A DNA stretch of 11,619 nt, taken from positions 1-11,619 of the forward strand of contig JAFARV010000998.1 of assembly GCA_019245255.1 (NCBI GenBank), in the 5' to 3' direction. Below, in pieces: positions 5,423-11,619 of the stretch (position 1 is its first letter; each line of letters begins with the position of its first letter). The stretch comes from Acidobacteriaceae bacterium (GTDB lineage: Bacteria > Acidobacteriota > Terriglobia > Bryobacterales > Bryobacteraceae). Under the pieces are notes generated by a model that worked only from the letters and a program-made list of their open reading frames with translations, was not told where the DNA came from and made no database searches. The translations under genes and the position numbers were made by a program.

Positions 5423-6742
5423 CTACGCCGCCGCTACAAGCTGCTTCGGCTTCGAGCCCCTCAGTCCGTAATAGGTGATGTAAAGGTAGCAAATCAACGG
5501 CAGGATGAATGCGTGATGCACGCCGATGCGGTCGGCAAACATGCCCTGAACCCAGGGGATGATTGCGCCGCCGACTATCGCCATAACCAGCAGCCCGGAG
5601 CCTTCCCCGGTTAGCGGCCCCAAGCCCGCAATGCCAAGCGTGAAAATGGTCGGGAACATGATCGAGTTGAACAATCCGACTGCCAGGATGCTCCACATCG
5701 CGACATTCCCGAAGCTCAACATCGAAAGCAGCACCAGAAGAAATGCGACGAAAGCAGCTGTGCCCAGCACCTTGCCCGGATTTAGCTTCTGCAGGATGGC
5801 CGCTCCGATGAACCGCCCCACCATGGCGCCGCCCCAATAATAGCTCAGATACTCTGCCGCCCTCTGCAAGGTCAAATTCCCAATCTCCTTCTGGTTCAGG
5901 TAATTCACCAGAAAGCTGCCGATTGCAACCTCCGCACCGACATACAGAAAAATCGCCACGACGCCCAGGATAAGATGACGCTGTTCCCAAAGCCGGATCG
6001 CGTGTTTGCTGTTGGGATCCTCGATTGCGGTGGTGTCGACATCTCCCAAGAGCTTTGGAAGCTCAAACATGCCGATTACTGCGGCGAGAACAATCAGGGC
6101 GATTGCCAGGCCGATATACGGCACTTTTACGGTGGACGCTTCATGCACCCTGTAGCTCTGACGCGCTTCGGGCGAGAGGGCCGCGATCTGGACGGCTGTC
6201 AGCACCGTCGCGCCGATAATGAGCCAGCCCCCGAATCGAGGCGCAACCGTGGTACCAAGCGAATTGAATGCCTGAGTCAGATTGAGCCTGCTCGATGCCG
6301 TTTCCGGTTTTCCTAGCACCGCTACATACGGATTTGCGGCCACCTGCAGTGCGGTAATTCCTGTCGCAAGCACCACTGCCGCGACAAGAAACAGCGGGTA
6401 TGAGGGCACATTCGCCGCGGGAACCATTAGGAATCCACCGAGCGCCATCGTCAACAACCCAAGCACCATCGTCTTCTGATACCCGATCCATTCGACAACT
6501 TTGCCCGACGGTACGCCGAAGACGGCATAAGCGGAAAAGAACACCAGCTGAACCCGCATCCTCTGCTCATAGTTCAAATCGAAGATGTTCCCCAGGTGCG
6601 GAATCAGAACGTCATTGAGACATGTTATGAATCCCCACATGAAAAACAGCGTGGTCACCACCGCCATGGCGGCCGTGTAGTTCGTGCTCTCGCCCTGCGG
6701 AGTAATTACTGCTGCCGGTTTCGTTACCGTCGAGATCGCCAT
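5423..6742 (-). CDS. FucP/GluP-type sugar MFS transporter
   Basis: The 439-residue, 12-helix product belongs to the fucose-glucose/galactose-N-acetylglucosamine H+ symporter branch of the major facilitator superfamily. Visible: FFMWGFITCLND at 33-44 with the conserved Asp44 (equivalent to the essential Asp of FucP helix 1), the MFS loop PSGKVVEWIGYQK at 78-90, ALQVAANPYV at 131-140, and RLNLTQAFNSLGTT at 152-165. Gln133 sits where E. coli FucP has an essential Glu; Gln here is, as far as I recall, usual in the GluP/NagP subgroup, so glucose, galactose or an amino sugar is likelier than fucose. The C-terminus (ICYLYITYYGL) is family-typical and complete. The ATG follows an in-frame TAG; a Shine-Dalgarno-like AAAGGA lies unusually far (about 15 bases) upstream. 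It begins 32 bases after the acylase stop, so co-transcription is likely. Confidence 0.9.
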   Translation of the reverse strand: MAISTVTKPAAVITPQGESTNYTAAMAVVTTLFFMWGFITCLNDVLIPHLGNIFDLNYEQRMRVQLVFFSAYAVFGVPSGKVVEWIGYQKTMVLGLLTMALGGFLMVPAANVPSYPLFLVAAVVLATGITALQVAANPYVAVLGKPETASSRLNLTQAFNSLGTTVAPRFGGWLIIGATVLTAVQIAALSPEARQSYRVHEASTVKVPYIGLAIALIVLAAVIGMFELPKLLGDVDTTAIEDPNSKHAIRLWEQRHLILGVVAIFLYVGAEVAIGSFLVNYLNQKEIGNLTLQRAAEYLSYYWGGAMVGRFIGAAILQKLNPGKVLGTAAFVAFLLVLLSMLSFGNVAMWSILAVGLFNSIMFPTIFTLGIAGLGPLTGEGSGLLVMAIVGGAIIPWVQGMFADRIGVHHAFILPLICYLYITYYGLRGSKPKQLVAAA

Positions 6743-6774
6743 AGCTAACTAATAGATTCCTTTTGTTTCTACAA

Positions 6775-9084
6775 TCATTTCAATGCGGATTGCGGCGTTA
6801 CGTGCAAAGTTTGCTTGGCGTCAACGTGCTGGAACTCCATCGGGAAGCTCGTTCCAACGTAATAAGCAGGCCATTGATCTTTGTAATGAGGCGACGCGAC
6901 GTGGCCTGACTCCCCAGTCGTCACGTCTGCAACTGATTTCTCCAAGTCACCAAAATCCACAACCACCCGCTCCGATGGCCCCAGCGTCTTAGTTGTCTGT
7001 TTTACTGTTGTCCCCGACCCGCTCATCTCAACCGGCCCGATGTCGAAGTAACCGTTTACCAGTGGCAGTTGCTTGCCGACCGGATGAGCTAGCGTCCACT
7101 CGAGCGCCCGTCCCCAGCGCCACCTCGAAACCGGCGTGCCTTGCAGCGATCGGCCATGTTCGAGTGCCGAACCTAGACAACCGATCAGCCACTGATCCCA
7201 ATCATCCCCGGGCACCCAGCCAGAAGGGCGCTGCTCGAGTAAATGCTGAATTACGAACGGACGAGGGAAAATCGGCGGAACGAATTCCCCCTTCGGCCGC
7301 ACAGACGGCACGTTGCCCTGCTTGGGGTCGGCCGTTGGGGCAAGTTGCCCATGCTCGGATATAGCGGAGGTATTGATGACAGAAAGCACGAGTGCCGAAC
7401 CAAGCTCGTTGCTGACCAATTCCGTGATCATCGGCGCTGCTTCAGCCCTGTCCATTTGCCCATTCCAGTTCTCGAGCACTGGAATTGCCTGTTTCACCAA
7501 TGCGTCGTTGCTTGGGTGCTTGTGCACAGCAGCCACGAGTTGGCGCGCCAGAAAGTGGTCGTAAACCGAATAAACGTCCTTTTGGATGGCGAGCACGTCG
7601 CGAACCTCGACTTTAGATCTCGCGAGAAGTCGTGCTCGAACCTGCCGGACCCGGTAAGGGTCCGCGTAACTCCCGCTTACTCGATACGGATAGTCGGCCG
7701 GAAAGGGATTTTGATTCGAGGTAGCAATCACACCCGAGGCGGGGTTGTACAAGCTTGGCATCTGATCCGTCGGAATATAGCCATCCCATTCGTATTTCCC
7801 CGAGGCGCCGTCGAGAGGGACATCGCCATCGAAGTCGCGTCGTATGGGCACGCGACCCGCAGCTTGGTAGCCGATATTGCCGGCTCGGTCGGCATAAACG
7901 AAATTCTGCGGTGGACCCCAAAACTGCTGTACTGCTGACCGGAACTCGCCCCAGTTGTGCGCGTTATCAATTGCCCAGAAAGGAAAACTGAACCCGTCAC
8001 TTGCCGTCCATCGCATCGCAAAACTCTTGCCGCCTTCAGACGCAAGGATCGGCCCATGGCGGGTGATCCAAACGTCCACGCGCACGGGCTTCTGACCGCG
8101 TACACCGATGAACTCCTCATCGAGTTGCGCCTGCTCTACTTTGCCTTGATAGATGTAGCGGCCTGACCGCTGGTCGAGCTGCTCTGCATAGAGATCCATC
8201 ACGTCCGACTGTAAGTTGGTCACGCCCCACGCAATCTGCTCATTGTGGCCCAGGATCACCCCGGGCACTCCAGGTAGAGAACACCCCGTTACGTTCAATC
8301 CGGGCGCCTTCAGATGCACCAGATACCAGGTCGGCGGGATCCCGTATTCCAGATGCGTGTCGTTGGCGAGCATCGGCTTGCCATCAACCGTATGCGCACC
8401 CGATACCGCCCAAGCATTCGAGCCGGGACTCAGCGGACCTCCTTGTACCCCGGGAAACAGCAGCCTCATTCGCTCCGGATTGGATGCGTGCGCAAACAAC
8501 GCCGCTCTCTCGAGATCCGATCCGGCGCTATCCGTAAGCTGCCGATACATCACCAGACCAACGACAATCGAATCGGCAACTGTCCACGGCTTCGGGTCAT
8601 AACTTTGTCCGGGTATCGAGAACTCGAGCGGGTATCTGCCGCCGGCAGAGTTGATGAAGTAATTGACTCCCCGTGCGTACTGAACAAAAACGCTCCGGTC
8701 CTCAGGGCTCAGGCGTTGAACCGCCGCTTCGGCAAGAGCGCGCATGCGCATCCGCCGCGAACGCTCATCACTACTCAACACGCCCCGCCCGAAGACTTCA
8801 GCCAGTTCGCCATCGCCGAATCGCCGGAGCCCGTCCATTTGCCACAAACGGTCTTCGGCTGTTGCAAACCCTTGCAGAAAGACTGCGTCCTGCCAGGAGC
8901 CCGCCTCAATGTGCGGAACGCCGCGCGCATCGCGCTTTATCACCGCAGCGCCACCAATCGGCGCGCTGATCTCGCCTGAGGTTTTTGGAAGAGGGCGGAG
9001 AGCGTACCAATAAACCGCCACCGCTATGAGCACAACGAGAATGGCTATGCTCACATTAATGATGCGCACCACTCGGGTCAGCAC
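6775..9084 (-). CDS. Penicillin acylase family N-terminal-nucleophile hydrolase (S45)
   Basis: The 769-residue product has the usual family length. An N-terminal signal anchor (hydrophobic about 8-28 after MLTRVVR) places it outside the inner membrane. The alpha-chain part carries RDARGVPHI at 51-59 and QGFATAEDRLWQMD at 71-84. The autoprocessing site is PGSNAWAV, with Gly221-Ser222; Ser222 would become the free N-terminal nucleophile of the beta chain. The following NDTHLEYGIPPTW block and GVTN at 287-290 (probable oxyanion Asn) are conserved. Such enzymes cleave amide bonds of N-acylated compounds: penicillins, cephalosporins, acyl-homoserine lactones or acyl-amino acids; the sequence does not tell which. 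Start: GTG with no clear ribosome site. It is divergent from the CNNM gene (57 bases) and followed by the sugar transporter. Confidence 0.92.
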   Translation of the reverse strand: MLTRVVRIINVSIAILVVLIAVAVYWYALRPLPKTSGEISAPIGGAAVIKRDARGVPHIEAGSWQDAVFLQGFATAEDRLWQMDGLRRFGDGELAEVFGRGVLSSDERSRRMRMRALAEAAVQRLSPEDRSVFVQYARGVNYFINSAGGRYPLEFSIPGQSYDPKPWTVADSIVVGLVMYRQLTDSAGSDLERAALFAHASNPERMRLLFPGVQGGPLSPGSNAWAVSGAHTVDGKPMLANDTHLEYGIPPTWYLVHLKAPGLNVTGCSLPGVPGVILGHNEQIAWGVTNLQSDVMDLYAEQLDQRSGRYIYQGKVEQAQLDEEFIGVRGQKPVRVDVWITRHGPILASEGGKSFAMRWTASDGFSFPFWAIDNAHNWGEFRSAVQQFWGPPQNFVYADRAGNIGYQAAGRVPIRRDFDGDVPLDGASGKYEWDGYIPTDQMPSLYNPASGVIATSNQNPFPADYPYRVSGSYADPYRVRQVRARLLARSKVEVRDVLAIQKDVYSVYDHFLARQLVAAVHKHPSNDALVKQAIPVLENWNGQMDRAEAAPMITELVSNELGSALVLSVINTSAISEHGQLAPTADPKQGNVPSVRPKGEFVPPIFPRPFVIQHLLEQRPSGWVPGDDWDQWLIGCLGSALEHGRSLQGTPVSRWRWGRALEWTLAHPVGKQLPLVNGYFDIGPVEMSGSGTTVKQTTKTLGPSERVVVDFGDLEKSVADVTTGESGHVASPHYKDQWPAYYVGTSFPMEFQHVDAKQTLHVTPQSALK

Positions 9085-9141
9085 TGACCGATTTTACTCT
9101 GTACGCGCAAAACTACTGGCGCACCCGCACGCTCGCCCGCG

Positions 9142-10491
9142 ATGAGTCTCCGCTTCATTCTTCTCATACTCATCCTGATCACGAACGGGTTCTTCGCGGC
9201 CGCTGAAGTGTCGCTCGTTTCCGTTCGTCAGTCGCGCTTGCAAGAACTGGCACAGCAGGGTCACGCCGGGGCCCAAAGCGCGCTAAGCCTGCTCGCTAAT
9301 CCGGGACGTCTGCTCTCGGTGACTCAGGTAGGCGTCACGCTGGCGAGTCTCGGTCTTGGCTGGGCCGGCGAAGGCTTTCTGTACTCGCTTCTCCGTAATG
9401 CACTTGATTCGATTGGCCATCACGCCTCACCCATCGTCATGCACGGGAGCGCTTTCGCACTCGCTTTTCTCGTCATCAGCTATTGTCACGTGATCGTTGG
9501 CGAAGTGGTTCCCAAAAACCTGGCCATCGAGAAGTCCGACCGGATCGCGATGATCTCAGCCCCGGGTCTACTGGTTTTTTACCGCCTCTCGCAGCCGTTC
9601 GTCGTGGTAATCGAGCGCTCCTCCGGGCTGATCCTGCGGCTACTCGGGCTCGGTAATGTTGGCCACGAACGCGGTGGGCACACACCCGAGGAGCTGAAAT
9701 ACATCATTCAGTCGAGCCGGCACGAAGGGCACCTGGAACCGTTTCAGGAGCTTGCTATTCAGCACGTCCTCGAACTCTCCGACTATCTGGCGCGCGAAAT
9801 CATGACACCCCGCCACAGCATCGTGTCTCTTTCGGTCGACGCAAGCCTCGAAGAAGTCCTTAGCTGCATGGCCGAACACAAATTCACCCGCATCCCTATT
9901 TACGAAGATCGGCCCGAACAGATCATCGGGATCGTACATTACAAGGATCTGATGCGCGTATGGGATGAACGCCGATTTGCGCATGACCGCCGCCGCACTG
10001 CCAGGCCGTTCCGTCTGCGCCGGTTTGTCCGTCCGCCCCTCGTGGTCCCTGAAACCAAACCTCTAAATCAACTTGTCGACGAGTTCAAGAAAGCGCACAC
10101 GCATCTGGCGCTGGTTGTGGATGAGTTCGGAACTGTCACCGGGCTCGTCACCTTGAGCGACGTGCTCGCGGAGATTTTCGGCGATATTGGCGATGAGCAC
10201 GACGTCGTGCGTCCGGCGCCATCTCAACAAGAGGTGCTGCAGCTCGAAGGCAGCACCAGCATCCGCGACCTGGAGGTCCGCTACAAGTTGGTTCTGCCGT
10301 CCGAATCCGGCTTTGAAACGCTGGCGGGATTTCTGCTGTTTCAGCTCGGGCATATTCCGAAGATCATGGATTCCATCGAATACGGCTCGCGCCGGTTCAC
10401 GATAACTGAGATGGACCGCAATCGCATCGCAAAGGTCCTGGTCGAGAAAATCGAACCTAAGGAACAGCCGGATCCCGTGAACGAAGGTTAG
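9142..10491 (+). CDS. CNNM/CorC-type membrane protein with CBS domains (hemolysin family)
   Basis: The 449-residue product has the DUF21 - CBS pair - CorC/HlyC order of the CNNM family. DUF21 (about 1-175) begins with a membrane helix and contains the ITNGFFAAAEVSL and GEVVPKNLA (120-128) motifs. The CBS pair runs from REIMTPR (218-224) to VVDEFG-x-VTGLVTLSDVL (326-342), followed by the acidic IFGDIGDE. The C-terminal CorC/HlyC domain covers about 360-440. Relatives are linked to Mg2+ or Co2+ efflux; the older name hemolysin comes from TlyC and does not imply toxicity. The protein sits in the inner membrane with its CBS and CorC domains in the cytosol, where nucleotide or Mg binding probably regulates it. 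The ATG has no evident Shine-Dalgarno. Its last 35 bases overlap folK on the other strand. Confidence 0.92.
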   Translation: MSLRFILLILILITNGFFAAAEVSLVSVRQSRLQELAQQGHAGAQSALSLLANPGRLLSVTQVGVTLASLGLGWAGEGFLYSLLRNALDSIGHHASPIVMHGSAFALAFLVISYCHVIVGEVVPKNLAIEKSDRIAMISAPGLLVFYRLSQPFVVVIERSSGLILRLLGLGNVGHERGGHTPEELKYIIQSSRHEGHLEPFQELAIQHVLELSDYLAREIMTPRHSIVSLSVDASLEEVLSCMAEHKFTRIPIYEDRPEQIIGIVHYKDLMRVWDERRFAHDRRRTARPFRLRRFVRPPLVVPETKPLNQLVDEFKKAHTHLALVVDEFGTVTGLVTLSDVLAEIFGDIGDEHDVVRPAPSQQEVLQLEGSTSIRDLEVRYKLVLPSESGFETLAGFLLFQLGHIPKIMDSIEYGSRRFTITEMDRNRIAKVLVEKIEPKEQPDPVNEG

Positions 10492-10987
10492 TTGATAAGT
10501 TTAGCTTGTGTACTCGCTGGTCCGCCACGGCGCCAAGATACCGCCGCAGCGGGAGTTTCGTTACCGGATGTCTGAGGTCCGGCGCAATCTCGAGCAAGGG
10601 CTCCAGCACAAACCGCCGTTCGAGCATCCGTGGATGCGGGACGGTCAATTGTGGTGTGTCGATCAAGGCGCTCCCATAAAGCAGTACGTCGATGTCGAGT
10701 GTGCGCGGCCCGCGCGCAACCGCTCGAGTACGCATGCGTCCTGATTCGCGCTCGATCTTCTGCAGCGCGCCCATCAACTGAATAGGAAACAGTGCGGTTT
10801 CACACTGCACGGCAATGTTCACGAACCACGGCTGATCGATGACGTCCCGTGGCGCGGTCTCGTAGAGACTCGAACGCGCGTTGACGTGCACGCCAACGTC
10901 TTCTAAACGAGCGAGTGCACGCGAGATATTGGCTTCGCGGTCGCCCAGATTGGAGCCAAGCGAAAGATAAACCGTTTTCAACCGCAC
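10457..10987 (-). CDS. folK: 2-amino-4-hydroxy-6-hydroxymethyldihydropteridine diphosphokinase
   Basis: FolK transfers pyrophosphate from ATP to 6-hydroxymethyl-7,8-dihydropterin in folate synthesis, in the cytosol. The 176-residue product shows all family marks: YLSLGSNLGDR near the N-terminus (GSN at 11-13), YETAP at 42-46, PWFVN at 53-57, the signature RGPRTLDIDVLLYG at 92-105 with Mg ligands Asp98 and Asp100, and VPHPRM at 116-121. About 16 C-terminal residues extend past the usual end and come from the region overlapping the CNNM gene. The start is GTG; TTG two codons later is possible, since many homologues begin with a short MxTVYLSLGSN. No strong ribosome site is seen. It lies 54 bases after the permease stop on the same strand; no other folate gene is in the window. 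Confidence 0.95.
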   Translation of the reverse strand: MRLKTVYLSLGSNLGDREANISRALARLEDVGVHVNARSSLYETAPRDVIDQPWFVNIAVQCETALFPIQLMGALQKIERESGRMRTRAVARGPRTLDIDVLLYGSALIDTPQLTVPHPRMLERRFVLEPLLEIAPDLRHPVTKLPLRRYLGAVADQRVHKLNLSTNLRSRDPAVP

Positions 10988-11041
10988 TATGCCAGAGTGT
11001 AACCTGCGTGGCAGTATCCTCGACAGCAGAGGAGGTCGACC

Positions 11042-11575
11042 TCACTCCTGTCGAAGTGCCTCGATCGGCTGCACCTGCGCGGCACGGCGCGCCGGAATCC
11101 AACTTGCCACCAGGGCCACTACCAGCAGCAGGGACACGGCGGTTAGGAGCGTCGCCGGATCGTTCGGCGCAACACCGTAGAGCATGGACCGGACCAGACC
11201 CATTGCAAGCAAGGACGCACCTGCGCCGGTAGCGACTCCGATGACTGCAATCCTCGAAGCGTCGCGCAACACCATCGCCAGTACCTGTCGCGGAACTGCC
11301 CCCAGTGCCAGGCGAATGCCGATCTCGTTTGTCCGCTGCGCTACCGAATAAGCCGTGACTCCGTAAATGCCGATCGTGGCCAAAACCAGCGCCAGAAAAC
11401 CGAAACCGGACGTGAGTACAACAAAGAGCCGCTCCTGCTGGAGATCCGCATCTACTTGCTGCTCTTCGCTGCGCACGTTCATCAAGGGAACATCCGGATC
11501 TGCCATGTGCATCACGCGGCGCAATGCTGGAAGTACGGCGTCAGGCTTCCCTCGCGTGCGAATTTCGTATGTCAT
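11042..11575 (-). CDS. Orphan ABC transporter permease (FtsX/MacB type), C-terminal part, probably broken
   Basis: This frame encodes the C-terminal domain of a MacB/FtsX-type permease of the kind found in large numbers in Acidobacteria. It has a periplasmic segment (TYEIRTRGKPD, then DPDVPL, QERLFV), a membrane helix (GFLALVLATIGIYGVTAYSVA), the cytoplasmic RTNEIGIRLALGA motif, and two more helices ending in WIPARRAAQVQPIEALRQE, the standard family end. Full-length proteins are about 800 residues, so most of the gene is outside the window. The ATG at 11575 is not a natural start: upstream codons in the same frame continue the family sequence (VQQIELGG) back to an in-frame TAG at 11600-11602, and before it QFFVP. 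The domain read here is therefore either the tail of a pseudogene or the result of a sequence error. No nucleotide-binding domain is fused. Confidence 0.85.
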   Translation of the reverse strand: MTYEIRTRGKPDAVLPALRRVMHMADPDVPLMNVRSEEQQVDADLQQERLFVVLTSGFGFLALVLATIGIYGVTAYSVAQRTNEIGIRLALGAVPRQVLAMVLRDASRIAVIGVATGAGASLLAMGLVRSMLYGVAPNDPATLLTAVSLLLVVALVASWIPARRAAQVQPIEALRQE

Positions 11576-11599
11576 TCCGCCCAGTTCGATTTGCTGAAC

Positions 11600-11602
11600 C
11601 TA
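11600..11602 (-). other. In-frame TAG interrupting the permease gene
   Basis: On the minus strand the frame reads QFFVP, TAG, VQQIELGG, MTYEIRT. Both sides fit the permease family, and the stop falls where the usual VPY-x-Q pattern has Tyr, one base change from TAC or TAT. Confidence 0.7.
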
Positions 11603-11619
11603 GGGAACGAAGAACTGCG

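Noticed and set aside
5367..5990. 207-residue minus-strand ORF inside the transporter gene
   Set aside because: Out-of-frame shadow of the transporter; Arg/Gly/His-rich with no domain.
7243..7938. + strand ORF of 231 residues, and a similar one at 8314-8979
   Set aside because: Both are antisense shadows of the acylase gene, rich in Arg/His/Ser with no recognisable domain.
11032..11043. 12-base perfect palindrome GAGGTCGACCTC at the permease stop
   Set aside because: No loop, no T-run and no nearby promoter; a chance palindrome or weak operator cannot be told apart.
1..11619. tRNA, rRNA, CRISPR arrays, insertion sequences, attachment sites
   Set aside because: I looked for repeated units, transposase motifs and RNA gene hallmarks on both strands and saw none.

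Overview
The window looks like chromosomal DNA from a GC-rich, soil-type bacterium, most likely an acidobacterium (Terriglobia-like). The evidence is the FtsX-type orphan permease fragment at the right end, which resembles the duplicated permeases so abundant in Acidobacteriota, together with the HpnI-like glycosyltransferase, the repeated secreted domain at the left end and frequent GTG/TTG starts. This assignment is inference from protein style, not a database result. I see no mobile element, CRISPR array, rRNA or tRNA.

Layout, left to right. (1) 2-847 (+): 3' part of a protein made of two tandem copies of one beta-rich domain. (2) 878-2916 (-): a compact three-gene run read right to left: a DUF488 protein, a 75-residue acidic protein of unknown function, and a GT21/HpnI-type membrane glycosyltransferase, with gaps of only 11 and 6 bases. 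(3) 3008-3820 (+): glucose 1-dehydrogenase-type SDR, divergent from DUF488 and preceded by a strong ribosome binding site. (4) 3821-4005: convergent intergenic region with two perfect tandem stem-loops. (5) 4006-4374 (-): small three-helix membrane protein. (6) 4557-5075 (+): exported DinB-fold protein. (7) 5076-5350 (-): an antitoxin-like gene whose overlapping Txe/YoeB-type toxin partner is cut off after about 21 codons. (8) 5423-9084 (-): an N-terminal-nucleophile acylase (peptidase S45) followed 32 bases later by a FucP/GluP-type sugar transporter, probably one operon. (9) 9142-10491 (+): CNNM/CorC-type membrane protein with CBS domains. (10) 10457-10987 (-): folK, overlapping the CNNM gene tail to tail. 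(11) 11042-11619 (-): C-terminal part of an orphan ABC permease with an in-frame TAG 14 codons inside the window edge.

Most of this is ordinary housekeeping and accessory content. The SDR (glucose oxidation) and the GluP-type transporter both point to sugar use but are not adjacent. I did not find a convincing undescribed multi-gene system. The most informative signals are the decayed toxin-antitoxin pair, the nonsense codon in the permease, the small acidic protein locked between two known genes, and the paired hairpins at 3890-3924.
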